Notes: generated from the sequence alone by a model not told the origin. A stretch of DNA of 64,000 nt from Ferrimicrobium sp. (GCF_027319265.1 NZ_DAHVNP010000059.1:1-64000); one strand, 5' to 3'. Shown: positions 8,542 to 17,578, numbered from the stretch's first letter. Program-made: numbers and translations.

Positions 8542-9807
8542 ATGGCGCGCGGTGACCAGTGGGTGGCGGCAAAGGGCAGTCGACGGAGTTATTCCGGGCG
8601 CAATTCCACGATGCTGGCGAGGCGTTTGCTCGTCGTCGTATTGGTGCTGATTCTCATCCTGGGACTCGGCTCGATTATCCAGCTGGTGCGCGGAGTGCCG
8701 AGCCCGAGCTACGCTGCATCCTTGGCGGCCTCTTCGAAGATCCCAGGAACTCCACCCAGCGTTGCATGGCCAGCGCACGCCGAGGCGGCGGCAGAGATTC
8801 TCGGCGTTGGTCTGCTTGGTCAACACGGCGATCTGCATGAGACGGAGATCGCTTCAGTTACCAAGATGACCACTGCGCTCCTGACGCTCAAGGCTCATCC
8901 AATCTCGCTTGGTGAGAGTGGGCCGAGCCTCACCATGACTCCCCAGGACTACCAGATCTATGTCAACGATAAGAATGCCAATGACTCAGTCGGGGCGATC
9001 AGGGAAGGGGAGGTGCTCTCAGAGGAACAGCTCCTAGAGCTCCTGCTGATCCCCTCCGCTGACAATATTGCTAGTGTCTTGGCCAAGTGGGATGCCGGCT
9101 CGGTTAGCCGCTTTGTTGCCGAGATGAACAGTTACGCGCAGAGCTTAGGTCTCCACCATACCCACTACGGTGATCCAAGTGGTGTAACCCCATCGACACT
9201 GTCGATCCCGCGTGACCAGCTCAAGATCGAGGCGCTGTTTATGTCAAACCCAGTCCTCGCCAACATTGCGGCGATGCCACAGGCGACGCTGCCAGTCGCG
9301 GGCACGGTCTACAACGTGAACTATGCTCTTGGGCACGACAACATCGTCGGTGCCAAGACGGGCTCTATCTTGACCGGTAGCTTTGCGATGGCGACACAGA
9401 TCAAGGTAGGACAGTCCAATCTTTACGGCCTTGGTACCATCCTCGATGTCGGTGGCGTGGAACCACTGATCAACGCACTCCACGATGGCGAGGCGATGGC
9501 AAAGTCGCTGCAGACGATCCCGCGAGAGTTGACGGTCTTACATAAGGGGCAGGTGGTTGGCTACCTCGATGTACCCGGGGCCAATCCGGACCCAGTGGTG
9601 GCTACTGAGTCTGTAACGGAGATCGGGTGGCCGGGACTAACCGAGTCCTTTACGCCGACGATCGACAAGTCGGTCTATGGCCTCCCGGCTGGTGCTAAAG
9701 TTGGCACGGCGACGCTGACCGTTGGTGAGCAGCTTAAGATAGTTCCGTTAAAGGTCGCTAACGCCGTCGTGCACCCGTCGATTGTGTGGAGGTTGACCCA
9801 CTTCTAG
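8542..9807 (+). CDS. D-alanyl-D-alanine carboxypeptidase (S11 family)
   Basis: A 421-residue penicillin-binding protein expected to trim D-Ala from peptidoglycan stem peptides outside the membrane. One N-terminal membrane anchor or uncleaved signal spans about residues 25-48. The catalytic SxxK is S105-VTK108 and the third motif is KTG at 272-274. The SxN motif appears as S172-A-D-N: Asp sits where family members normally have Asn, and Asn follows. GGAGG 6 nt before the ATG and a strong promoter define the start. The gene lies between ftsK and thrB, separating ftsK from pgsA. Confidence 0.88.
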   Translation: MARGDQWVAAKGSRRSYSGRNSTMLARRLLVVVLVLILILGLGSIIQLVRGVPSPSYAASLAASSKIPGTPPSVAWPAHAEAAAEILGVGLLGQHGDLHETEIASVTKMTTALLTLKAHPISLGESGPSLTMTPQDYQIYVNDKNANDSVGAIREGEVLSEEQLLELLLIPSADNIASVLAKWDAGSVSRFVAEMNSYAQSLGLHHTHYGDPSGVTPSTLSIPRDQLKIEALFMSNPVLANIAAMPQATLPVAGTVYNVNYALGHDNIVGAKTGSILTGSFAMATQIKVGQSNLYGLGTILDVGGVEPLINALHDGEAMAKSLQTIPRELTVLHKGQVVGYLDVPGANPDPVVATESVTEIGWPGLTESFTPTIDKSVYGLPAGAKVGTATLTVGEQLKIVPLKVANAVVHPSIVWRLTHF

Positions 9808-9825
9808 GACAGAGGATGTGAAGTG

Positions 9826-10698
9826 ATGGGTTTCAAGAGTGTCCGGGTCCCAGGCTCCTCGGCGAACCTGGGACCCGGGTTTGATACGTTGGCGCTCGCT
9901 GTGCCACTGTTTCTCACCGCCACCGCCTACCCGTCGGACTCCTTTGCGGTCGAGCTGCATGGAGAGGGTGCTGCCGAGGTGGTAACCGGGAACCACCTGA
10001 TTCATCAGCTGGTAATCGAGGTTCTTGGCCATGATCATGTCGGGTTGGTCATCGACTCAGAGATTCCCTTGGCGAGGGGCCTTGGCTCATCGGCGGCGGT
10101 AGCTCTGGGTGTTGCCGGTGCTCTCGGGCATCCAGATCCTCTTGGGGTCGCGCTTGACTTTGAGAGTCACCCGGAGAACGTCGCCGCCTCCTATTACGGC
10201 GGTGGTGTTGCGGCGTTGGTCGCTCCCGGCGGTCCTGTCATTCGACGAATCCCCGTGGATCCTTTGTTGCGGTTGGTGGTCATTATTCCTCCTGATCGAT
10301 TGGTGACGGAGGTGGCGAGGCGGCTGCTCCCGCCGACGGTACCCTTTGGCGATGCAGTCTTTAACCTCTCTCACGCGGTGGTATTGGCCGCTTCGCTCGG
10401 CCATGTCGAAGATCTGGTACCTGAGCTTTTTGAGGACCGCCTGCATCAGGAGGCGCGCACGGCGGCCTTCCCTGCGGCAAAGCGACTGCTCGATATGCTC
10501 TTGGAGGCGGGCTGTTTGGGGGCCTCCTGGTCAGGTGCTGGCACGATCTGTGTCGGGTTTACCGATGTCGATGGAGTTGAACGGGTGCATCAGCACGTCG
10601 ATCAGGCGATGCGTGCGAGTGGCTTGGGCTACGAGGTGCGCCCTCTCGCCGTTGATCTTGACGGATTGACCACTCTGAAGGAGCCAAGCGAGAGCTGA
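9826..10698 (+). CDS. thrB: Homoserine kinase (GHMP family)
   Basis: Phosphorylates homoserine in threonine synthesis. GHMP features include the N-terminal SSANLGPGFDTLALA, the ATP loop PLARGLGSSAA, HPENVAASYYGGG and a C-terminal ASWSGAGTI segment. The length (290 residues) is normal. ATG 9826 has AGAGGA 9 nt upstream; a GTG three bases earlier is also possible. No other threonine gene (thrC, hom) is adjacent, so it stands apart from its pathway, immediately after the carboxypeptidase gene. Confidence 0.88.
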   Translation: MGFKSVRVPGSSANLGPGFDTLALAVPLFLTATAYPSDSFAVELHGEGAAEVVTGNHLIHQLVIEVLGHDHVGLVIDSEIPLARGLGSSAAVALGVAGALGHPDPLGVALDFESHPENVAASYYGGGVAALVAPGGPVIRRIPVDPLLRLVVIIPPDRLVTEVARRLLPPTVPFGDAVFNLSHAVVLAASLGHVEDLVPELFEDRLHQEARTAAFPAAKRLLDMLLEAGCLGASWSGAGTICVGFTDVDGVERVHQHVDQAMRASGLGYEVRPLAVDLDGLTTLKEPSES

Positions 10699-10734
10699 AG
10701 CGCGGATTGTGTAATCGCGGCACCGTAAATGGAG

Positions 10735-10740
10735 TAAACT
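10735..10740 (+). promoter_or_regulatory. Putative -10 of a leaderless pgsA transcript
   Basis: TAAACT lies 8 nt before ATG 10749, and no Shine-Dalgarno stands between. The expected transcription start would coincide with the start codon. No convincing -35 was seen. Confidence 0.45.
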
Positions 10741-10748
10741 GGTCGCAG

Positions 10749-11309
10749 ATGTCTACTCCACAGCGCCTCATCTATGGCCCCTCCGCCATAGCTACACCAG
10801 CAAACGCTATCACGGTGTTGCGCATCTGCTTTGCGCCGGTGTTTGTACTGTTGTTGCTGTCATCGCCCACCTCGATCGTTCCATTTTGGCTCTGGGCGGG
10901 GCTTGCGCTCTCCGACAAGGCAGATGGTTACATCGCACGACGCCAGGGTGTCACGCGCTCGGGTGCCTTCCTTGACCCCCTTGCCGACAAAATTCTTGTT
11001 TTCGCAGCGTTTGGTGCCTTATTTGTTCTGCACCGTATTGATGGTCTTCCTGTGCTGATTATGGGGCTTCGGGAGGTTGCGGTCTCTGTCTATCGCACAC
11101 AGGTGCTCGCTTCGGGTAAGAGTCTGCCCGCGCGACTGCCCGGCAAGCTCAAGATGCTGGTGCAAATTTTGGTGATTGGCTTCGCCCTGATTCCGTTTGT
11201 CGGCCAACACGACCATTCGCTGATTAACGTCGGAGTGTGGATTGCGGTGGTGCTGGCGTTGGTGAGCGCGGTGCAGTACTTCTTTGACTCCAAGAGCATC
11301 AAGGCCTAA
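10749..11309 (+). CDS. pgsA: CDP-diacylglycerol-glycerol-3-phosphate 3-phosphatidyltransferase
   Basis: A 186-residue integral membrane CDP-alcohol phosphatidyltransferase that makes phosphatidylglycerophosphate. The catalytic motif D-x2-DG-x2-AR-x8-G-x3-D-x3-D is visible as DKADGYIARR then SGAFLDPLADK. Several hydrophobic segments flank it. ATG 10749 was preferred because the family begins just before ATPANAITVLR and a -10-like element sits 8 nt upstream. The pgsA-cinA-recA order is conserved in actinobacteria. Confidence 0.93.
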   Translation: MSTPQRLIYGPSAIATPANAITVLRICFAPVFVLLLLSSPTSIVPFWLWAGLALSDKADGYIARRQGVTRSGAFLDPLADKILVFAAFGALFVLHRIDGLPVLIMGLREVAVSVYRTQVLASGKSLPARLPGKLKMLVQILVIGFALIPFVGQHDHSLINVGVWIAVVLALVSAVQYFFDSKSIKA

Positions 11310-11315
11310 CGTTCG

Positions 11316-12587
11316 TTGGAGGTAGCCGTCGTCGCCATCGGGACCGAGCTGTTGCTCGGGCAGATTGTCGACTCGAACTCGGCGCGCATTGGACAGATGT
11401 TGGCGGCCAATGGCTTCTCCTCTCACCTTCAGCTCAAGGTTGGTGATAATCACGAGCGCATCGTTGCCGCGTTGGAGCTAGCGCTTCGAGATGCGGATGC
11501 GGTGATCACCAGTGGGGGTCTCGGGCCGACCCAGGACGATATCACGCGAGAGGCGATTGCGGAGTTCGCTCGGCGACCGCTACGTGAGGATGCCGAGGTC
11601 CGTGTGGTCATCGAGGAACTCTTTGCCCAGCGAGGTCGGCCGATGTCGGCCAATAACTATCGACAGGCTCTGGTGCCCGATGGGGCAACGATTATCGCTC
11701 AGCGCAAGGGTACGGCGCCTGGGTTGATCGTTCCGGTTGGAGAGAAGGTTATCTTCGCTTTGCCTGGCGTCCCGTATGAACTCGACGATATGCTCGCTCA
11801 TGAGGTGCTCGCCGAGTTGCATGCACGGCGTAAAGACGCTACCGTGATTCGATCCAGGGTGTTGAGAACCTGGGGGCTTGGTGAGTCACGCCTTGCTGAG
11901 TTGATGGCACCGCGTTTCGAGGAACTTGAGGGTTCGAATGTCACCATTGCTTTTCTCGCATCGGGGATCGAAGGGGTAAAGGTACGCTTTACGGTCAACA
12001 CCACGAGCGAGGAGGAGGCCGCTATCCTACTTGATCGTGAGGAGGCCCAAGCGCGTGGGCTTCTCGGGGATGCCATCTTTGGAGTAGACGACGATACCCT
12101 TGAATCCGTAGTGGCCCAGCTCGCTCTCACGCAGGGTATCTCGATCGCGGTTGCGGAGTCGCTCACCGGAGGCATGGTGGCCTCGCAACTGGTACGTGTT
12201 CCTGGAGCCTCTCGGTGGTTCCGTGGTGGAGTCGTTAGCTACGCCACGGCCGTCAAAGAGGAGCTGCTTGGTGTCAAGACGGCTGCGGTGGTATCCGAGG
12301 AGGCTGCCTGTTCGATGGCTGAAGGTGTGGCTCGGCTGTTAGGGAGTGAACTCGGAGTCGCGACCACCGGAGTCGCCGGACCCGAGATGATGGAGGGCCA
12401 GGCTGTCGGCACGGTGTGGATTGGGATGAGCCTGCGTGGTCATTCTTCGGCACGTAGGGTGCAGCTCCTAGGAGATCGCGAGCGAATCCGCACGTATGCC
12501 ACCGCGACCGCGCTCGATCTGGTGCGATTGACCCTGAGTGGGTCGGCACGCGGATTCGAGCTTGCGGAGACGGATGTGAGACGCTGA
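11316..12587 (+). CDS. cinA: CinA: molybdopterin-binding domain plus nicotinamide-nucleotide amidase
   Basis: A full-length two-domain CinA of 423 residues. The N-terminal MoCF-like half starts MEVAVVAIGTELLLGQIVDS and contains TSGGLGPTQDDITREA. The C-terminal PncC-type half contains AESLTGGMVASQLV and TTGVAGPEMM, as expected for deamidation of NMN in pyridine-nucleotide salvage. The start is TTG 11316, since no ATG or GTG yields the conserved N-terminus; an AAGG lies 11 nt upstream. It begins 6 bp after pgsA and probably shares its transcript. Confidence 0.93.
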   Translation: MEVAVVAIGTELLLGQIVDSNSARIGQMLAANGFSSHLQLKVGDNHERIVAALELALRDADAVITSGGLGPTQDDITREAIAEFARRPLREDAEVRVVIEELFAQRGRPMSANNYRQALVPDGATIIAQRKGTAPGLIVPVGEKVIFALPGVPYELDDMLAHEVLAELHARRKDATVIRSRVLRTWGLGESRLAELMAPRFEELEGSNVTIAFLASGIEGVKVRFTVNTTSEEEAAILLDREEAQARGLLGDAIFGVDDDTLESVVAQLALTQGISIAVAESLTGGMVASQLVRVPGASRWFRGGVVSYATAVKEELLGVKTAAVVSEEAACSMAEGVARLLGSELGVATTGVAGPEMMEGQAVGTVWIGMSLRGHSSARRVQLLGDRERIRTYATATALDLVRLTLSGSARGFELAETDVRR

Positions 12588-12641
12588 GATGATCGGTTGC
12601 CACCGGAGTGAGTCGCTCTGTGGCGAATGTGGCGATTATAT

Positions 12642-12657
12642 TCGATCAGATGTACGA
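12642..12657 (+). promoter_or_regulatory. LexA (SOS) operator upstream of recA
   Basis: TCGATCAGATGTACGA matches the actinobacterial SOS consensus TCGAAC-N4-GTTCGA at 10 of 12 defined positions and sits in a wider imperfect dyad (ATTCG...CGAAT). It ends 50 nt before recA and abuts the -35 of the proposed recA promoter. A related box precedes lexA in this same window. Confidence 0.75.
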
Positions 12658-12658
12658 A

Positions 12659-12686
12659 TTGTCCGAGCTTCGATCTAGTCTATGGT
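12659..12686 (+). promoter_or_regulatory. Candidate recA core promoter
   Basis: TTGTCC (12659-12664), a 16-nt spacer, then TATGGT (12681-12686). The SOS box lies directly upstream, so bound LexA should hinder RNA polymerase. The element strengths are only moderate. Confidence 0.5.
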
Positions 12687-12707
12687 AAGAGTTGACGAGG
12701 AGGAACG

Positions 12708-13760
12708 GTGGAACGGGATAAGGCACTTGATATAGCGATCGCCCAGATCGAAAAGCAATTTGGCAAGGGTTCGATCATGCGCATGGGCGAGGCTCCGCAG
12801 ATGACGATCGAGTCGGTCTCGACTGGAGCGATGGCACTTGATCTCGCTCTCGGTGTCGGCGGACTCCCTCGTGGGCGTGTTGTCGAGATATTCGGTCCAG
12901 AGAGTTCAGGGAAGTCCACCCTTGCTCTTCACGTGGTCGCTGAGGCGCAACGTATTGGCGGTAATTGTGCCTATATCGATGCAGAGCATGCGCTCGACCC
13001 TGTGTATGCACAGGCGATCGGTGTGGATATCGATGGTCTTTTGATCTCACAGCCAGACTACGGCGAGCAGGCGTTGGAGATCTGTGACGTTCTGATCAGG
13101 TCCGGTTCGATCGATGTGGTCGTTATCGACTCGGTGGCGGCGCTCACCCCTCGTGCGGAGATCGAAGGGGATATTGGGGATGCCCATGTGGGGCTCCAGG
13201 CTCGGCTGATGTCGCAGGCGATGCGTCGACTGACGGCAAACTTGAATCACACCAATACACTCGCTATCTTCATCAATCAGCTGCGGGAGAAGATTGGGGT
13301 GATGTATGGTTCGCCAGAGGTAACCCCAGGCGGCCGCGCACTCAAGTTCTACTCGTCGGTCAGGCTCGATATTCGAAAAGTTGAGATCATCAAAGACGGC
13401 ACAGAGATGGTCGGATCGCGCACCAGGGTGAAGGTCGTCAAGAATAAGTGTGCACCGCCATTTCGTCAGGCGGAGTTCGATATCATGTATGGCCATGGCA
13501 TCTCGCGAGAGGGCTCGATCCTCGATGTGGGAGTGGAGCTGGGTCTGATCAAAAAGTCGGGTTCGTGGTACACCTATGAGGGTGAGCAACTTGGCCAAGG
13601 ACGAGAGAATGTAAAGACGTTTCTCGCTGCTAACCCACAGCTCATGGCGGAGTTGGATCAGAAGATTCGTGAAAAGGTCAGTGGGACGGTTGTTGAGGGT
13701 TTGACCCATGGGATGCTCCCAGCCGATGATGAGGAGGCATTTTCAGAGACGGCAAACTAG
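12708..13760 (+). CDS. recA: Recombinase A
   Basis: A 350-residue RecA, the strand-exchange protein of homologous recombination and the LexA co-protease. Walker A is GPESSGKST near residues 63-71. Walker B is [12 protein letters not shown], loop L1 lies near [20 protein letters not shown], and loop L2 includes [17 protein letters not shown] followed by [12 protein letters not shown] 12708 is preceded by GAGGAGG with ideal spacing. No intein is present. The usual downstream recX is absent; a hairpin and about 400 bp of non-coding DNA follow. Confidence 0.98.
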   Translation: MERDKALDIAIAQIEKQFGKGSIMRMGEAPQMTIESVSTGAMALDLALGVGGLPRGRVVEIFGPESSGKSTLALHVVAEAQRIGGNCAYIDAEHALDPVYAQAIGVDIDGLLISQPDYGEQALEICDVLIRSGSIDVVVIDSVAALTPRAEIEGDIGDAHVGLQARLMSQAMRRLTANLNHTNTLAIFINQLREKIGVMYGSPEVTPGGRALKFYSSVRLDIRKVEIIKDGTEMVGSRTRVKVVKNKCAPPFRQAEFDIMYGHGISREGSILDVGVELGLIKKSGSWYTYEGEQLGQGRENVKTFLAANPQLMAELDQKIREKVSGTVVEGLTHGMLPADDEEAFSETAN

Positions 13761-13799
13761 TTTGCGGCTCAGCAGCGGACTGCATTCGCTAACGGTGAG

Positions 13800-13840
13800 A
13801 GTGGTCGACGGATTCGGTGTCCGCCGGGTCGTCGACCACT
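13800..13840 (+). terminator. Hairpin downstream of recA
   Basis: The arms AGTGGTCGACG (13800-13810) and CGTCGACCACT (13830-13840) form a perfect 11-bp stem with a 19-nt loop, 40 bp after the recA stop. The downstream sequence is T/G-rich but not a true U-run. Confidence 0.55.
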
Positions 13841-13971
13841 TGTGTTTGGTGGCGATCTCTCTTCTCGCCATGGTCACATCGGTCAGAGGTTGTACGCGGC
13901 GGGTAGCCGGTGTTGTGTGCCAATGGCGGTGCGGGTTGGGGCAGATGAGGGGAGGGGCAGGGATTGCGTGA

Positions 13972-14001
13972 CCGCACCTCGATGCACCGCACCTCGATGC
14001 A
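13972..14001 (+). repeat. 15-bp perfect tandem duplication
   Basis: CCGCACCTCGATGCA occurs twice back to back (13972-13986 and 13987-14001) in the recA-miaB gap. Confidence 0.95.
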
Positions 14002-14146
14002 CACAGCACGCCGTGCACATAGATCGGCTGCCTGCGGACGAGTGAAGCCCAATATGATTGACCGGCGGTGCCATGCGGGCAACTTCGAGTGTTGATGAGC
14101 CGATCGTGAGTGGTTGCCCTTTCTCAGGTGGCGTTGCGCGGGCCAC

Positions 14147-14152
14147 TAGACT
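14147..14152 (+). promoter_or_regulatory. Putative -10 of miaB
   Basis: TAGACT ends 10 nt before ATG 14163, predicting a leader of only a few nucleotides. No ribosome-binding site precedes the start. Confidence 0.45.
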
Positions 14153-14162
14153 CCTTTGGTAG

Positions 14163-15581
14163 ATGAAGAGCTTTTACGTCAAGACATTTGGATGCCAGAT
14201 GAATGAGAATGATTCTGAGCGTATTGTGGCGTTGTTGCGCCGTCAGGGCATGACGCCAGCGACCTCAGAAGAGATTGCTGATGTGGTGGTCTTTAACACC
14301 TGCACCATACGGGAGAACGCTGATAATAGGTTCTTTGGGCAGGTCAATAAGTTGAGGGAGCGACGTGCGGCCGATTCGCATCTACGGATTGTGGTGGCAG
14401 GATGTTTGGCGCAGGGTGAACAAGAGGCGATCTTTGATCGGGCTCCCCATGTCGATGTCGTCGTCGGTACGCATGCGTTGGCGTCGATCGTGGAGTTGCT
14501 CGAACGTAGCGATCAAGAGCGCCGGGTGATCGACGTGAGAGAGATAGCCCAAGGACCTGATCCGCTGGCTGATCTTGGTGCCGAGCCGACGGAGGGACAC
14601 AAGGCTTGGGTGACCATTCAAACCGGATGCGACAACAACTGTGCCTTTTGCATCGTTCCCCAGGTGCGAGGGGGTGAGGTCAGCCGTCCTTTCCAGGCAG
14701 TCGTGGATGAGGTGCGCAGCCTTGCATCGCAAGGGGTGACCGAGGTCACGCTTCTGGGGCAGAATGTCAATTCCTACGGACGCGACCTTACTCGACGGTT
14801 GCGCACCGAGCAGGAAGGTTCGCATGACCGAGGTTACTTGACAGGACAAGTCTATGTCAGCGGCTCCATCGCAAGGATTCGCCCTCTCTTCGCCGATCTC
14901 TTGCGAGCCGTTGGTGCAGTTGACGGGATACGTCGTGTGCGGTTTACCTCACCGCATCCCAAGGATATGCGCGAGGAGACGTTTCGCGCGATGGCGGATT
15001 CACCAGCGGTGTGTGAGAGCCTACACTTCCCGTTACAGTCTGGCAGTGACCGCGTGCTCGCGGCGATGCATCGAGGGTATCGTGGCGCACGGTTTTTCGA
15101 AAAGCTTACCCAGGCAAGGGAGATCGTACCTGACCTTGCCGTGACCACTGATATCATTGTCGGTTTTCCTGGTGAGACCGATGAGGATTTCGAGGCCACA
15201 CTGGAGTTGGTGGCCCGGTGTGAGTTTGATTCCGCCTTCACCTTTATCTATTCGCCGCGTCCTGGCACCGAGGCCGGTGCTTGGACGGATCGTTTCGTCG
15301 ACCCGGAGGTAATCGCGCAACGATTCGCGCAGCTCAAGCTCGTGACTGAACGAAGTGCCTCGGCTAAACATCGGGATCGTGTCGGTCGTGTCGAGGAGAT
15401 CCTCATCGATGGTCCTTCGAAGCGGGATGCCTTAGTCGCCTCGGGGCGGACGCGGCAAAACAAGTTGGTCCATTTGACTGGGTTTGATGGCGAACGCAAT
15501 CGGGGACGTTACGTGCAGGCCCGTATTGTCGACGCTGGTGCCCATTTTCTCCATGGAGAGATCTTGGAGGCGCCCCGCTGA
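14163..15581 (+). CDS. miaB: tRNA-2-methylthio-N6-dimethylallyladenosine synthase
   Basis: A radical-SAM methylthiotransferase acting on i6A37 of tRNA, the product of MiaA encoded 7 kb downstream. The N-terminal UPF0004 domain shows its three cluster cysteines C11, C47 and C81; the radical-SAM CxxxCxxC is C156-C160-C163 (CDNNCAFC). A TRAM-like domain ends the protein. At 472 residues it is normal, with a short extra loop around residues 218-240. The start is the first codon of the canonical N-terminus, and the transcript looks nearly leaderless. Confidence 0.96.
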   Translation: MKSFYVKTFGCQMNENDSERIVALLRRQGMTPATSEEIADVVVFNTCTIRENADNRFFGQVNKLRERRAADSHLRIVVAGCLAQGEQEAIFDRAPHVDVVVGTHALASIVELLERSDQERRVIDVREIAQGPDPLADLGAEPTEGHKAWVTIQTGCDNNCAFCIVPQVRGGEVSRPFQAVVDEVRSLASQGVTEVTLLGQNVNSYGRDLTRRLRTEQEGSHDRGYLTGQVYVSGSIARIRPLFADLLRAVGAVDGIRRVRFTSPHPKDMREETFRAMADSPAVCESLHFPLQSGSDRVLAAMHRGYRGARFFEKLTQAREIVPDLAVTTDIIVGFPGETDEDFEATLELVARCEFDSAFTFIYSPRPGTEAGAWTDRFVDPEVIAQRFAQLKLVTERSASAKHRDRVGRVEEILIDGPSKRDALVASGRTRQNKLVHLTGFDGERNRGRYVQARIVDAGAHFLHGEILEAPR

Positions 15582-15641
15582 GTAGTGAGCCTTCCGCTGT
15601 GGCCACGTTCTCAGGCCGGGTCTAGGTTGCTGCAGGCGCGA

Positions 15642-17198
15642 TCACCAAGGGGACAGAAGTTCGTTAAGTTCCTTGCGCTCCGACGTGGGTTCGTGGGGTG
15701 AGGCGGGTCGATTCGATCGCTGTACCTGCCTCGTCTCTTCGGATGCGCTCGCAAGGGGTGCATAGCCCAAGCGCAGTGCTCCCCAATGGAGCCCTGCTAC
15801 GTAGATGGGTGCGGAGGCATCCTTCATCAAGAGGAAGTTGCCTCCTCCCATGTCTCTTCGGTAGGTCTGGAGGAGAAACTCGTCACGGCTGCGTGCAGCG
15901 TGGATCCCTGTCGGGTCGGCGAAGAATCGATGGTTACGACAGTGGGCGGCGTTCCAAACGGGGTCCCCAGGCGTGGGAGGGAGCGAGTACTTAAGGTTAT
16001 GGGTTGAGAGGTAGCCGTTGCGATCGACGACAGCCGCAAAGACTACTGCTGGTGAGTAGTCGAGGAAGTCTTCAAGGAGATCTTGGACAGTACGATCGAC
16101 GAATTCAGTGAAACGGGTGAGGTGTTGTTGGGGATTGGTGCCCGGAACCTCCTCGTACTCCTCGTCAAAGAGTGTCTCGATGCTCACTTCACCTGCGGCA
16201 AGAGCACGCTCCATCCGTTCCTCGATGACGTGAGCACAGCGTACAACCTCCATCACCAAGGGCGTATCGCTTGTTTCCACTCCAACCTTCGCGCTGAGTT
16301 GAACGAGCGAGTTCGTCCTCCGCATCAGGTGTTCAAGGCTTGCCGTCGCGGCGTTGAGGTCGTTTTCGGAGTGCTCAACGCCATCGAAGAGCGAGAGTAG
16401 TGAGTTCGAAAAGAGGCCGACCTTCTCATTGATCGTCCTTGAGAAGGTCGCGATCGCCTCAACTCGATGATCGAGGATCTGACTTTCCTCTTGAGAGCGC
16501 TTGATGGATGTGGCGACGATGTCGATCGCACTGCGGGCACGTTCAGCACCGCGACGCGCACCCTTGGTTGTGCCTCCCAACTCATTGACCGATTCGATCA
16601 GTGGATCAAGCGTGGTTGAGATCGACGCGGCTGCATCGATCGCTTGGTCAGCCAAATCTCGTATCGCGTTGGCGATGACGGTGAAACCGGTCGCACCAGT
16701 GCCTGCGCGAGCGGCCTCGATGTGGGCATTAAGGGCCAACACGTGGGTTTGCTGCGCGATGGAGTCGAGGTGGTGGGCGATACGCCCGACATCTTCCATC
16801 TCCTGTTGGAGGGTCTCAAGTTGGGTACTGGTGTCGGCCACCCATTGGATCATGTAGTTGACCTCTGCGAGTGATGCCGCCATCTCGTTGCTGGATTGTT
16901 CAAGCTCAAGGTTCATTTTCCGGGTAGCATCGGCGGCGGCTTCGGCATCATCAGAGAGGGAACGATTGCCATCACGCAGATCGCGGGCGGCCAAGGTCAG
17001 CTCTTTGAACAATTCGACCTGATCGGTGATGTTGGTGGCGATTGACTCCACCTTGGTGGCTGCCTCGACGACGAGCAGACCGGTTTCTCCGATCTCATCG
17101 GCCATCTGCTCGATCGTGGCCGCCTGTGCCGTCGTGATCTGTTTGACTTCGGGCGAGGCGGGGCGCGAAGAGGAATGCCTGCGTCTACCACGAATCAT
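15642..17198 (-). CDS. Soluble methyl-accepting chemotaxis-like protein with C-terminal sensor region
   Basis: A 518-residue protein without membrane segments or signal peptide. Residues of about 30-270 form long coiled-coil helices with an MCP-like hairpin tip (SIAQQTHVLALNAHIEAARA, then GFTVIANAIRDLA). The C-terminal 130 residues form a compact domain (VVDRNGYLSTHN, CRNHRFFADPTG, LLQTYRRDMGGGNF, HWGALRLGYAP) seen at the C-terminus of some cytoplasmic receptors. The signalling part thus precedes the sensor, the reverse of classical receptors. No che or flagellar genes are nearby. ATG 17198 follows AGGAGGA; a TTG 15 bp earlier overlaps that site and is less likely. Confidence 0.85.
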   Translation of the reverse strand: MIRGRRRHSSSRPASPEVKQITTAQAATIEQMADEIGETGLLVVEAATKVESIATNITDQVELFKELTLAARDLRDGNRSLSDDAEAAADATRKMNLELEQSSNEMAASLAEVNYMIQWVADTSTQLETLQQEMEDVGRIAHHLDSIAQQTHVLALNAHIEAARAGTGATGFTVIANAIRDLADQAIDAAASISTTLDPLIESVNELGGTTKGARRGAERARSAIDIVATSIKRSQEESQILDHRVEAIATFSRTINEKVGLFSNSLLSLFDGVEHSENDLNAATASLEHLMRRTNSLVQLSAKVGVETSDTPLVMEVVRCAHVIEERMERALAAGEVSIETLFDEEYEEVPGTNPQQHLTRFTEFVDRTVQDLLEDFLDYSPAVVFAAVVDRNGYLSTHNLKYSLPPTPGDPVWNAAHCRNHRFFADPTGIHAARSRDEFLLQTYRRDMGGGNFLLMKDASAPIYVAGLHWGALRLGYAPLASASEETRQVQRSNRPASPHEPTSERKELNELLSPW

Positions 17199-17578
17199 CC
17201 GTCTCCTCCTCAAACCAGCTCTCGTTAGCTGGTTTCGTCACGACCAGGGCATCGCTTGAGGTTTTGTCATCTGCCCGGCACCGTTGCTCGCTAGCGAGTG
17301 TTCTTGGTTGTCTGCCTGACTTGCGCCTGCTCGTCGTATCGCCGGGCCATGCGTCCCGGTGGAGCTGTTGAGGCGGGAGGGATGGCATCGTGTCGCATCA
17401 ACAATATCGCGTCCACAATATCGCATACACAGCCCTCTGGTGATACTTGTTCGTTGCGATCGTGGCACGTTCATCCAACAACCCAGTGAGCCTGAACGAT
17501 GCGGGATGGGGGAGTACGCACTTGGATGCCGTGGCAGGTGCACTTTTGTTTTGCGTGGAATCGACTAGCCTCGCTAGC
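17199..17578. other. Divergent intergenic region between the receptor and the pterin dehydratase
   Basis: About 380 bp with no supportable gene. It contains a perfect 12-bp palindrome CTCGCTAGCGAG (17287-17298) and two copies of ACAATATCGC with 14-bp period (17401-17410 and 17415-17424). These could be regulator sites for either divergent gene. Confidence 0.55.
17566..17571 (+). promoter_or_regulatory. Putative -10 of a leaderless pterin dehydratase transcript
   Basis: TAGCCT lies 7 nt before GTG 17579, which is the start giving the usual family length. No Shine-Dalgarno is present. Confidence 0.4.

Larger units (their letters stand above)
13761..14162 (+). other. Intergenic region where recX would be expected
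   Basis: About 400 bp without a supportable gene. It holds the hairpin at 13800-13840, a 15-bp tandem duplication at 13972-14001 and the miaB -10 element. Related genomes usually have recX here. I saw no recognisable RecX remnant in any frame. Confidence 0.7.
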
